64,000 bases of DNA, taken from contig JADCRB010000067.1 in assembly GCA_021464245.1 (NCBI GenBank), positions 1,333,908 to 1,397,907 of the forward strand, in the 5' to 3' direction. Every line of letters starts with the position of its first letter. Position 1 is the first letter of the stretch. A program made the position numbers and the translations under genes. The notes beneath the pieces are model-generated. The model was not told the DNA's origin and did not search any database. It saw only the letters and a list, made by a program, of their open reading frames with translations. Below, piece by piece: positions 23,520-35,409 of the stretch. Origin of the DNA: Carallia brachiata (Eukaryota > Streptophyta > Magnoliopsida > Malpighiales > Rhizophoraceae).

Positions 23520-26500
23520 ATGCCTTTTGAAATAATGGATCAAAGGGCCGTTACCACATCCTCCCATTTCTTTGAGGACATTCGTTTTCCTGCTGAGGTA
23601 CATTGAGCATGAATTTTTTCATTTTGACCTCATCATTTTCTCCTTGCTCTTGTCTCTTCTTGCACCGTCGACATTAAGCTGCATTAAATTACATTGTTAT
23701 TTTTTTTTTCAAAATTTTAAGGTTCTGTTTCTGGTTCTTTGGTGCTCGCTGCAATATTACCCTTTATTTTGTTAAGTGATTCACAAGTAACTGTGTTGGC
23801 AGAGGCAAATTGGATTCTGCAAGCCACGTTCATTGCCTGATCACCAAGGTGAGTGCCATTTGCTTTTTTTTTTTTTTTTCTCTTCTTTTTGAACTACTTC
23901 ATTCTGCTAATCAGTATAGTCCAAATGCATTCTCCTTTCATGGTAATTCGTGTTATTGGGCTTTGAGTGTCTGACAAGATTGGATTAAGATGTTAAGGTT
24001 GAGTAATGGGAGACATAAGGCCCAGTGATTGAGTGTCAAGATTGGGCATAGTTGTTGAGTGATAAAAATTTCTTGCTTAATTGGTTTAAGATAAATAAGT
24101 TGCTGGTGGTTAATGGGATTTTATATGGTTGTTGCTTCTTAAGCATGTTTATTTTTGGTTACATTATTTCATAAAAATTCAAACATTTTGACATGAATCT
24201 TTTAGTTCGTTTGCTTGGTGCCGCATCCTGTTACAATCTTTGTGTTGACAGACCACCTGCAATGATTTGCTGGATGTGTCTTTGGAGAGCTTTCAATATT
24301 GATGTATGAATCTTATGTTTCAGTTGGGCCAGACAGAATGGTACCGATTTCACACTTGGACACACTGTCATCAACTATGTCACTATCAGTGGATTCTGAA
24401 GACCTGCCACAGTCAATTCTAGTAGGAGATAAAAAAGGAAAATTACCCACTGCTGAAAGAGGTGCCAATATGTCCAAGAAATCAAATAATTCTATTGGTC
24501 ATCATCTAAATTCGCAGTCAAGTTTGTCTGTGCAGCCTGCATCATATGATATTGGGAGAAGCATGGCCGGTTATAATAAGACCCAGTGGGAAAGCAGTCT
24601 ATTCTCGAGTTCGCTGTCCGAAATATTTAGTAGAAAGTGTAAGCTGCCTTTTTCGTGTTACTACAGATTGTTTAGTTTTGAGCATTGCATTCTCCGTGTC
24701 CTTTTCATATCTTTCAGGGATAGGTTTAGTTAAGGCTGTATTATCCACCCATGCCCCATTTTAAATACATTGTGTTAATTCATAGACTTTCTCATGAGTA
24801 ATGATAGAGAAGCTTGCCAAATCACTTGGCGCATGATTATTTTCATCTCCTTTTGGCAATATTCTCTCCTGTTGATTTTCTATTATCTCAAACCTCCTTC
24901 CTTTCTCTCAAAGTTGAAGTTGATCAACTGTCATTACTTGTATTCTGTGCATATTCTACAGTGGGATTACTGGAGAATGATTGTCAATCTCATCGACATA
25001 CAAAAATGATTGCACCTTCCTGCAAGGAGGAAGAGTCTTTGGAATCTCTTGAAGAAATTGAGGCACAGACTATCGGAAATCTTCTTCCGGCTGAGGATGA
25101 TTTGCTTTCTGGCGTGACCGATGGGTTGGGACATAATTGTTTCACATATATTGGATATGATTTGGAAGATTTTGACCTGTTCAGCAGTAGTGGAGGCATG
25201 GAATTAGAAGGGGATGATCATAATAATGTGCGTCAAAGGAACTCTGTTGCAATTGGAAGAGTTGGTCAAGGGGGGCTTAATGGCCTACTAGTTGGCAAGC
25301 ATCCTTATGGTGAACACACTTCCAAAATTTTATTCAAGGACATGAATAGTAATGCTGAAGATATTGAACGGAAGGCTCTTTTAGAGGTTCACATTCTTCT
25401 AAGTTCTTCAAAAATTTTTTTGGCCTGCTCATGCAAGTAAAGTTTCCCATTTGATTCTGTAAGTCTGTTTTGATATATATATTTTCATCCCTCAGCAATA
25501 TGGAGCTACAAGGGCGAGCCAAAATGCGTCGAGAGCACATCAAAATAAGATGCTGGGGTGCTGCAAAATTGATACACCTTATTCATTTCCAAAGGTGCAC
25601 CCATTTTGTTATTATTCATATTCACTAATAGTTCTCTTGCGTTTGCAGCTTGTTTATTTTTGGAATCGTAGTTTTTCATTTGTCACTTCGCTTGCTGCTC
25701 TCCCAGGATGATACATCAGGGAAAGATGTGAATGAGGGGACTCTGATTATTTCCAACCTCGATGCTTCTGTTTCAATTGATGAGCTTCATCACATATTTG
25801 GTGTTAATGGAGAAATTAAAGAAGTAATTGGCTTACCGCATATCATGTGTCTTCAAGGTTAAGAACCAAAAGGTTTCAATTTCTTTAATAACACAACATC
25901 TGTGTTTTCAGATCCGCGACGGCCCAAACAAGTTCCATCAGAAATTCATTGAGTATTATGATGTTAGAGCTGCTGAGGCAGCTGTTTCTGCATTGAATGG
26001 GAGTGATGTCGCTGGGAAGCAGATCAAGCTTGAGTTGTGCCACCCATATGGCGCAAGAAGGTATTGTCAGCTTGCATTAATGGCTTTAACATCATTTGGC
26101 CCTGGATTTTGGCCTTTGATGGGCTTTGTGGACCTGAAGTTATTTGGCTCTTTTCACTTACTACAACAAAGGCGAAGGCTCTGGTGTTTATTGCATCATT
26201 CTATTTGAATTTATTTCTTGTGCGAAATGCATTATTCTTTGTTGGTAAATGCAGTGATAGATTGTTTCTGGGTGATTTGCACTTGTCAAAATGTTGCTCT
26301 CTCATACTTTAACTTATGTGCATATTTGTCCAACAACAACAACAAAGCTTTTATCCCAAATTTAATTAGAGTGTGATATTGGTACAATTTCCTTTGCAGT
26401 TTGACTCAGCATGGGGAACCTAATCTTTATCAAAGAACTTTCAATGACAAACGAATGGGTATGATACTGTGTGTTAAATATCCATTCATTTTAATTGAGC

Positions 26501-29500
26501 TTGAGTTGTTCTAGAAGACACATTTTCCCCTTGGCTTCATACAGCATCTTTTTCTTCTGCAGTTTCTCCCGAAATAATTGCATCTAGCAGCTTGGAGAAT
26601 GGATCTGCCCAGATTTTACATCCTGCCATCCAGTCACCTGTGGGTGCATTTGTTGAACCTCACTGGAGTTCTAGTGTTCCAAGCAACTTGCCCTTCCCAG
26701 CACGAGTGGCATCTATTAGCAAACAATTTGGCCCTCATGAACCTAACCGTACCTTGGATGAAATGAATTTTGGTAACCATTGCTTTCCAAGTTTCCATCC
26801 TCATTCCCTCCCGGAGTACCATGATGGTTTAGCAAATGGTATTCCATACAAATCTTCAAGTGCTGCCGAGGGCATGGCTAACAGTGTTGGTTCCAAAGTG
26901 ACAGAAGGAATCAACGTCAGGCACATCCAAGGGGCAGGCTCCAGTGGGCATATGATGGAACTTAATGGAGGAGGTAAGTTCGGATCATTCTGAGGTGCTA
27001 TGGTCCAATTTATGCAACTCTCTCTTGATCTATTCATAGTGGGATGCACCATTCTGGAAATTAGATTAGTCATGGTTTGGCACTGATGGAAGTGCACTGT
27101 GATGGTAGATAGATCCACATAGATAGAAACACCAAAGTAGTCATTGTTTTTTTACCTTGATTGTCTCGTTGCCTGGAACAAACATATTCCTTTCATGTCT
27201 CTATCGAGGAGAAAACTTAACAAAGTTTCAGTTGATTTGCTCCAGTGTTTGCCTTTAAATTTTCTGATCACTTGGTAATACCCTAATCAGTGATATCTCC
27301 CTCCAGGCTTTGGATCTTCTGGAAATGGAAGCTGCACTCTTCCTGGGACTCAGTTCATATGGAACAACCACAACTCAGGCCAGCAAAATCCAACAAGTGG
27401 CATGATTTGGCCCAATTCACCATCATTTGTTAATGGCATTCCCCCTCATCACCTTCCACACATGCCCGGAATTCCTAGAGGACCGCCTATTATGTTGAAC
27501 ACAGCACCTTCACAACACCATGTTGGATCTGCACCAGCTGTCAACCCCTCTCTGTGGGACAGGTCATATGGTTATTCAGGGGAGTCTTTGGAAGCTTCTA
27601 GTTTTCATTTGGGTTCTCTTGGGAGTGTGAATTTTCCTGGTTCCTCCCCACCACATCCTATGGAGGTTGCTCCCCACACCATATTCCCTCATGTTCACGG
27701 AAGCTCTATGGACATGAGTAAGAGTGCTGGGCTACATGCTTCTCAGCAGATGCGCCACATTTTCCCTGGGCGGAATCCAATGTTATCAAATCCAGCCCCT
27801 TTTGATTCATCTAATGAGCGTGTGAGAAATTTCTCACAGCGTAGAATTGAATCAAATGCAAATCATTCAGATAGGAAACAATACGAACTTGACATTGACC
27901 GCATAATACGTGGTGAAGACAGCCGAACCACTCTGATGATAAAGAATATTCCTAACAAGTAAGTTGAAATCCTCTTATCCATTGCAACACTTCCTGTTTG
28001 CTTTTGTGTTCTTCAGTTTTGTTGATTCTGTTTTGCCTGAAAGATGGAAATGCATCTTTTATTAGTGATGGTTTTCTAGAGTTAAATAATCCATTAACTT
28101 GGAGACTGGTGGACTTGGGTTTATATTCCACGCCACTTGGCTTGAAGTTGTTGCTTACCCTCTTTTCTCATTGCAAATGCCCACAAAGTCTGTTGGGCAC
28201 TTATCTCATTGATAGTAAAACTGTTGGTTATCCACCTTCACTTTGCTTCTGATGGTAAATCTTGATTTAAATAGACGTGTGTTCAAACTTGTTTCGTGCC
28301 ATAATTTGCTCTATGTTGTTTCTAAAATTTTAGTTTATGCATTTCAAATGTTCTCATGGTCATTCTTTTATCTTTTGAATTGGCGTGCTTCATTTTATAG
28401 ATATACTTCAAAGATGCTTCTAGCTGCAATTGATGAGCACTGTCGAGGAAGTTACGATTTTCTTTACCTGCCCATTGACTTCAAGGCAAGTCATTTATGC
28501 TGGATCAACCTTCTTCAAATTTTGTGTGCATCAATTGCATTGTGTTTTATTTTGTTTGGAGTGGACCAGGGATTGGGTTGGAGGGTGCCATGTGTATGCA
28601 AAACTTTTTATATTTCCATCTGTTTAAAATTACTGATGAATATGATTCAACAGAACAAATGCAACGTTGGGTATGCATTCGTCAACATTATTGATCCCCA
28701 GCAGATTGTTTCATTCTACAAGGTATGAAGTAGGCTTTTGTGGAGCGATAGCAATTTCTTTCATTTCTCTTTTTGAAGGAAATGCTATCACATCAGAGTC
28801 TCTGATCATGACCATGCCAAGAAAAATTCTAACGACATTAGATATCATGGTTTTGTGTAGGCATTCAATGGCAAAAAGTGGGAGAAGTTCAATAGTGAGA
28901 AAGTGGCTTATCTTGCATATGCTCGGATTCAGGGCAAGGCTGCTTTGGTTGCCCATTTTCAGAATTCAAGCTTGATGAATGAGGATAAACGCTGTCGCCC
29001 TATACTCTTCCATACTGATGGTCCTAATGCTGGTGATCCGGTATGAGAATCACATAAAAGTGGTCTATTCACTGTTTGCAACTTCCTTCTAACAATTTCT
29101 GACAACTCCCTGAATGAATTACAGCTTCGATGAATGAATGAATTATGCATCCTGACATTTGTCATATGTGTGTAAATGCGTGTATACAGTTATTAAGGCT
29201 TTGTGTTGTGACAAGTTATAGCTTAGGTAGCATAACTAGTTAAAATTTTATTTGAGTGTATTTAAGCATTTTATTCTGCCTATATTACCTTCACCTTTGG
29301 GTTTTGCTCAGCGCTGCACTAAAAGCAAAGTGTTTAGAGGTGCCATTCATGATATGCATTTGGTTGTAACTTTGCAGCAATGGTTGAAAAAGGCATCTTA
29401 TATTGTGGAATCTGGGGAAGGGTCAAATATATATAGCTTTATCCATCTTTGTGTAGAAAGGTTGTTTTCGTAATTAGAAATCGTGACCTTCATGTCACAT

Positions 29501-29974
29501 TGGAGTTCCTTCACTGATATATGGAGGCTTATTCTTTACCTTTGTAGCAATGGTTGATGAACTAAATCATGCCAAATTTCATCCATACATGCAACTCGCT
29601 GCTATGTGCTGTTTTTGACTGGCTTCTTTGGTGGCAACCCCTACTATGCAGGTGGACAACATAAGTGAAAAGAGTTAATGGTTATTGAATTGGTGATTGG
29701 GATCAGTCCAAATTATCATCTTTTCTTATTCAGGATGAGTTGCATTAGATGGACTGCTAGTCATATTTTGCCACTCTTTAAGTCCCCATTAACTGTAGAT
29801 TTGTTGGCACCTGATTTGTTTTATTTTTTTGGTTTTGATGTTGTTCTTAAGCAGACCTATTTTCTTGATTTGCAGGAGCCCTTCCCCATGGGTACCAATA
29901 TCCGAGCAAGATTGGGAAAGCATCGAACAATCGGCATTGAGGACAACCGCCTTCATGCCAGCACTTCAAATTAG
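23520..29974 (+). CDS. AML1: MEI2-like RNA-binding protein, AML1/AML4 type
   Basis: Plant MEI2-like proteins bind RNA and act in meiosis and vegetative growth. Fourteen coding exons: 23520-23597, 23803-23848, 24324-24638, 24962-25386, 25496-25594, 25707-25823, 25912-26060, 26400-26458, 26563-26973, 27307-27958, 28401-28485, 28654-28722, 28861-29040 and 29876-29974 (2784 nt, 927 aa plus stop, phases all agree). Signatures are the start MPFEIMDQR..SHFFEDIRFPAE, QWESSLFSSSLSEIFSRK, ESLEEIEAQTIGNLLP, RRM2 (GTLIISNLDASVSIDEL...FIEYYDVRAAEAAV, about residues 329-402), and the C-terminal Mei2 RRM3 (TTLMIKNIPNKYTSKM, NKCNVGYAFVNI, FNGKKWEKFNSEKVAYLAYA, about 773-900). RRM1 is degenerate and lacks RNP1. 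The intron after 28485 has a GC donor. AML1 rather than AML4 is inferred from neighbouring genes. Confidence 0.93.
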
Positions 29975-30620
29975 GAAATGGAGAGGACTCTTCTAATGGG
30001 ACAGACTCATCATCGATTAGTGATTGAGCAGTCTGGCTTGGTTTGTGGCACTAACTCCATAACCATTTACACGAGGATGAATAAAAACCCCACCGACCCT
30101 GTTTCATTAATTTAATAGGTGGCCCGACAAGTCTCCTATTGGCTATAGAGAAGCTTTCTCAACTTGCCAGAGTGCATATCTGGAGCCAAGTGGGCTGCAT
30201 TTTAGAACCTTCTTGTTTCCTTGCAGTTTTGATATCTAGTCCTGTCATTAATGCGTAGAGAATCTCTTAACTAAGTCTCAAAATTTTGGATGTCATGACT
30301 CAGACACTGATTAAAGAAGTACTCCCTCACGCTTGGCCTAGGGGTATCTTCTCTGTTTTGGTCTAGTTCAGTTTTGTATCGCTGCAGCTGTCTCCTAATG
30401 CCGTTTTTTTCTCCCGGAGGTTTAAGTGGTCCCTGCCGGATTGGTTTTTGTTCCATACCACCGGCCATACCGCCGGGATGTAATTGCTTACGGAAAGAGA
30501 ACCGCACTACGTTAATGTACCTCGGTTGTGGGAGGTTTTGAATTGCTCCTTATCTGCTGTAATTTTTGTTAATCAACTCCCCATTTTAACTATTCATCTC
30601 TTCTCTTGCTGTTGCTGGTG
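29975..30620 (+). other. Probable 3' untranslated region of the MEI2-like gene
   Basis: Balanced-composition sequence after the stop codon, with an AATAAA at 30079-30084 as a possible early polyadenylation signal. Apparent minus-strand frames here show no known domain. Confidence 0.5.
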
Positions 30621-30917
30621 AATAAGCTTTATGCTTGATTTTGGTATTTCAGAGTTTTTGTAAGTAAATATGATATGCCTCCAAAATAAAGAAATTTATG
30701 TTTGGTATAAATATAGTTTGAGCCTTCAATAATTCACGCCCAACGTTATAATGTGGCAAAACAACAGCATTAGTCAAATATAATGGAAATAACGAAAGAC
30801 AAATTGCATGTTTTTTTGTCCCATCAAAGTTAATGATGTCTCCAAAAAGTAGTTTAATCAACAACAAATTGCAGGAAAGAAAAAACATCCGAAGGCATCT
30901 TTTCAGCTAAAACTCTT

Positions 30918-31310
30918 GACCATGTTTGGCGTGCAAGGAAAAATAAGAGAAAAAAGAAAAATGTAATTATTATTATTATTATTATTTTATTTTTTTTCTT
31001 TATTTTTTATATTATTTTAAATAATTTTATTTTTTCTCTACTTTTTTTCTTACAAATTATTATTTACATATTTTTTCACCATACTTTTTTTCTCTCACTT
31101 TTTTCTACCATTTCAAATAACTTTATTTTCTCTCCACTTTTTCAACAACAAATTACTATTTACCTTTTTTTTCCCCTATTTTCTTTCTCTTAACTTTCTC
31201 CACCACTCCAAATAATTTTATATTTTCTCCCCCACATTGTTTTGCTTTCTCCTCCTTTTCCTTTTTTTTCCCTCATTTCTTTACACTCCAAAAGCACTAT
31301 TAGTAGCAAC
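30918..31310. mobile_element. Degenerate Tourist-like MITE
   Basis: The left end ATGTTTGGCGTGCAAGGAAA is purine-rich and pairs loosely with the reverse complement of the right end, GTGCTTTTGGAGTGTAAAG. The interior has the same CTTACAAATTATTATTTAC words as the 14.8-kb and 46.2-kb copies. Flanking trinucleotides (TTG / TTA) are only a partial target duplication. Confidence 0.5.
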
Positions 31311-31914
31311 AAGGTTGTTCAAAATTATTAAGGCAATAAAAAATTTAACCCAAAGATCCGTATCAAAAACAGCCTTTTTCTCTTTCTTTCAATATGTTGA
31401 AGATAATCTAATTTGTTTAGATATTTATAACGATATTTTCGTAATTATTTCAAAATTTTGTTAACAAATGCTTAAAAGGGACTAATTATTATTGAAATAA
31501 TTTTTGTATTTTAAAATGTAAGATATAAATTATATCCAAACTATGTTAGATAGAAATTTCTTTTTTCAAAAAAAAAAAAAAACAAAGAAAGAAAGGTTGC
31601 TTATATAGATCGAAAAACTATTTCTAGTTTTCAATTTTTAATTAATTAATTATTTTTTTACCGAAAAAGAAACGGGATCCAAACGGTGGCGTTTCATCCT
31701 TCACCTCCTTGATTGGTCGTCCGATCTAACTGTTAGACACGCATTCGTCAGTAGGTCTCCCGCACAGCTTCTTGTTTCCGTTCCGAATGCAGAAACGGTG
31801 GAGAAGGCAGAGAACCGAGCAGGGCTCCTCTCTGTTGTCTTCTTCTCTGCTCTCAAATCTTTAAACGGCGTAGGTGCCTTCAAATTCAATGAAGTTTCAT
31901 ATCACTTCCGAGAA

Positions 31915-34029
31915 ATGCCAAGAAGTATCATTCCTAAATATCGCTATCCCTCTACTTCTTGGACACTAAATTGCCGTTCGATTCAAAACCTATTTTTCTC
32001 ATCGGGGACGCTGCTATCCTTTGGAGGAGACGCTGACGGCGCCGCGTCCTCCACCGACGATGCTCCTCCCTATGCAGACATACCGAAGCCCCGGAGAGAC
32101 AAGTCGGAGAGGAAGCCGTACCCGACGCCGATGAAGGCATTGATACAAAGAGCGAAGAAGGAAAGAGAAGCCAGGAAGGCCCAGCCTTGTAGGTTGCTTG
32201 AGCATCCACCTGATAACGGCTTGTTGGTCCCCGAGCTCGTTGAGGTGGCTCACCGTGTGTATCGGGCTCGAGAATCCCTCCTCTCCGGCCTCGAGAAGCT
32301 CGTTAAAATCGTTCCGGTTCAACGCTGCAGGTGAGCAAGAAGAGATTTTCTTTTTCTTTTTCTTTTTCTTTTTCTTTTTTGATTGCGCTCTTTTGTTATT
32401 CAATCTCTTGCTGTTCCTGCAACCAGTGGATGTCTGTATTGCGAACTTGTTTGGAAATTCAAAAATTTCTGTGGAATTTATCTTTCATTTAAGTTGTCCG
32501 TGCCGTTTGGCAATGCGGCACTGGCCCAAATTGTTGCTTTGAGTTTTCAGCACTCACACGTTTTCGAAAACTCAATATCAGTTGACTGCTTTGTCTCTGT
32601 CTCACGGTGTCATGGGCAAGTCCATGCTTGAATGGTGTTGGCAATTGTGGGGAAGGATGAACCAAAAATTATAATATCTCCCAAATTTGTTAGCGTATTC
32701 CTATTTGCTCTGTGGCACTGCAAATAATTGCTGGGAGATCGCCAAATCGATAGATGATATGTCAAGTAGTAATATATAGTATCTTGAATCCTAGACTGAG
32801 GATTAGCGATTTAAGCCGGCCATGTCAAAATTTTAAGAGTGGCATAATATTATAGCTAACTTGGGTTGGCTTGGTACAAAGATGAAATTTTTACTTCCCC
32901 GCGGTAAAAAGGACCTTGATAGATACTATGGAGCCACAAGGTTCAGTGGTAGACTAATCTGAATTCTTAGTTTCATGTCTAGGACAAATCCTAGTCCCTA
33001 TAAACTGAAAAACAAAGTTGATTTCTTAAGTCTTCTTGGTTAGTGAAGGGTACATGCTACTCTCTGTGAGAGTCTGTGTTGGTTTTGTTCTGTGATCCAC
33101 TTCATTGTGCTCACTATAATGAGGACTTTGCACTCAGGTTCTGCACCGAGGTTCATGTAGGTCCTGTGGGTCATGAAATTCGCACCTGCACCGGTCCAGG
33201 AAGTGGTTTCCGAGGCGCTACTCATGTTTGGAGAAAGGGAAGGGTGCATGATTTGTTGTTCTTCCCTAAATGCTTTCATCTCTATGACCGTGTTGGAAAG
33301 CCTAGAGTTGGGCATGATGAGAGGCGTAGAGTGCCAAGAACCCCTGCAATTGTAGAACTTTGTATACAAGCTGGCGTAGACCTTGAAAAGTACCCTGCAA
33401 AGAGGAGAACAAAACCTGTATACTCAATTGAAGGAAGAATTGTAGACTTTGAGCAAGGAATAGTGCAGCATGAGACTAGGAGAAGCCTATATTCTGAGGT
33501 TATTGATCCCTCTGTAGATTCACATCCTGAGACCAAATGTGATGAGGCGGCAAGGAATCTCAAGTCAGTGGAAAATACTGATAAGTTGGATGAATTAGGT
33601 GATCGGCCAACTGACTTAAGGGAATTAAGCATTGGGACAATGAATTCGTGGTTTGAAATGATATCAGGAGCAAAAAAGATAATGGGCAAGTACAATGTGT
33701 TAACATGTGGGTATTGCACTGAGGTTCAGGTCGGCCCCAAGGGGCACAAGGTTAGGATGTGCAAGGCAACAAAGCACCAGTCTCGTGATGGCCAGCATGC
33801 TTGGCAAGAAGCAACGATAGATGATCTTGTGGGCCCCAATTTTGTCTGGCATGTTCGAGATCTGAACGGGCCTCCTTTGGATAACAAACTGAAGAGGTAT
33901 TATGGCAAGGCTCCAGCAGTGGTGGAGATCTGTGTGCAGGCTGGTGCTCCTGTTCCAGCTCAATATCACAGCATGATGAGACTGGATGTGGTTCATCCCT
34001 GCCGTGATGAATTCGATCTTGTTGCTTGA
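31915..34029 (+). CDS. APO3: APO protein 3, mitochondrial (organelle RNA splicing factor)
   Basis: APO proteins are plant-specific RNA-binding factors that help splice group II introns in organelles; APO3 is assigned to mitochondria. Two exons, 31915-32330 and 33138-34029, give 435 aa plus stop. The start MPRSIIPKYRYPSTSW is a basic, acid-free presequence. The open frame continues upstream to a GTG at 31798 but has no earlier ATG. Family blocks: PPYADIPKPRRDKSERKPYP, then two APO zinc-like motifs, C-X2-C-X9-H-X4-C, at residues 138-156 (CRFCTEVHVGPVGHEIRTC) and 329-347 (CGYCTEVQVGPKGHKVRMC). Each is followed by a W..A.I/V.D and PAIVELCIQAG/PAVVEICVQAG block. The ending HPCRDEFDLVA fits APO3 rather than APO1/2. 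No damage is seen. Confidence 0.93.
32343..32380 (+). repeat. CTTTTT hexanucleotide microsatellite
   Basis: Five or more CTTTTT units in the APO3 intron, just after the donor at 32331. Confidence 0.85.
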
Positions 34030-34185
34030 AATGGTTTTCTATACTCTGATAAATACGTACGTGTGCTAACTTGGACATGCAGCGGATATGTGGCAATTCC
34101 AGGTTTTGTCTTGCTTAAGTTGGCTATGTGCTGCACGTCATGAATGGCTATGTGCTTATCAGCAGGCTCCGGTTTTCATCACGGT

Positions 34186-34253
34186 GGTTGATTTGAACTT
34201 TTTTTTTTTTTTTGATCTAGACCGCCCAATATCTAGGGTTGATTTGAACTTTT
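34186..34253 (-). mobile_element. Micro-retroposition footprint 7
   Basis: The perfect 17-bp direct repeat GGTTGATTTGAACTTTT (34186-34202, 34237-34253) flanks a 34-bp insert. On the minus strand it reads CTAGATATTGGGCGG...GATC plus an A tail. It is the longest of the micro-inserts and the best query for finding the parent element. Confidence 0.8.
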
Positions 34254-35409
34254 AGTTGGTGTGCTAAATACTTGGGCTGTGTTTGAATTTGGACCGTGCC
34301 TAAACTCAAGTCATACTTGAGCCTGAACCCATCATGAGCCGGGAAATATAAATCCAGCACGGGTTCTAACATTGATCGCGCCTAATTCAAGATTGATACT
34401 ATACAATACGAGCTGTACCAGGCAAGGCTTATGTTGGCTAAGCTGGGGCGGTCCACGAACTGCCCGTCCAAATGGCATGTCTAGCCATATCCTATTCGTG
34501 TTTCAACCTCTTCTTAAAGCTCTTCTTTTGCTAGGAGTCGTGATACTTTTATTTTCCTTTTGATATTTCAGCCTCAAGAAAGTTAAAAGCTCATTAAAAA
34601 ATGTGACTTGCTGCGTTAATTTGCAATTGCCATTAATTTTTCTCATAGATAAAAATCTTATTTTTTTTGTCGGAATAGAAAAAAATCTTAAAATCTGTAG
34701 CAATTAATGTCTTTAAAACAAGTCACATCTTCTCATCAATCATCAAGTTTGGAGGACGAATCTGCTATAGGAGAGCAGGAGTGGAGGTAGAAAAAGTTGC
34801 AAGTGCGCTTCCACTGAGTGTTGAAGCTAGAAATGGAGAAATGGGTCAATTTATTGTAGACGAGATAAGAGATGAGAAACACGGTTGAAGAGGACAGATA
34901 AAATAAGGTGGAGTCATGGATTAGAGAGGCGAAGAGACCCAAAGAACTGGTTGACCGAGGAAGAAGAAGAGATGACGTGGCAGTACAATGAGCACATGAA
35001 ATGCTGACTGAGCAAAGGCGTTTGCCACGTAGATGGCCATATACGTGTCACTCCAATAATAAATATAATTAATGGTCAAATCGACGATTTTAAAATTATT
35101 ATCCTTTTAATATATTTTTTAACGAAATTAACATTATTTTATTTTTTAAAATTATTAGTCTAAATTTCTAAAAAATTAAAAATGTTTACCGGTAAACTAA
35201 TGGTAAACTTGTCCCCAGTCTAAAATAAGGAAAAAAAAAAGACAAGAAAAATTACGCCACGGATTTTATTTGGTTTCCATATTTTCGATTTGCAGTCCTT
35301 TCAATAAATAGATTTTGAAAATGTCTTTCTTGACCAATTTTCTGGCGCCCGCCGCGATACAGAGAGGGCCACAGAAGCGAAGAGCCATCAGGCCCACCGC
35401 CACCAACCA
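34254..35409. other. Intergenic region between APO3 and the WD40 gene
   Basis: 34270-34470 is a moderately complex, repeat-like stretch (GCACGGGTTC, GAGCCGGG words). 34740-35000 is purine-rich and contains GACGTGGCAG and GCCACGTAG, which are G-box/ABRE-like ACGT cores and could belong to the downstream promoter. There is no gene. Confidence 0.4.
34647..34690 (-). mobile_element. Micro-retroposition footprint 8
   Basis: A 14-bp direct repeat, AGA(T/A)AAAAATCTTA, with one mismatch (34647-34660, 34677-34690) flanks 16 bp of Ts followed by GTCGGAAT. On the minus strand this is ATTCCGAC plus an A tail. Confidence 0.6.

Noticed and set aside
31798..31914. Upstream in-frame extension of APO3 starting at GTG
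   Set aside because: No ATG in that stretch. The first ATG, at 31915, gives a good mitochondrial presequence and a normal family length.
33040..34096. Minus-strand ORFs across the APO3 second exon
   Set aside because: Shadows of the APO3 coding strand; the plus frame carries both APO motifs.
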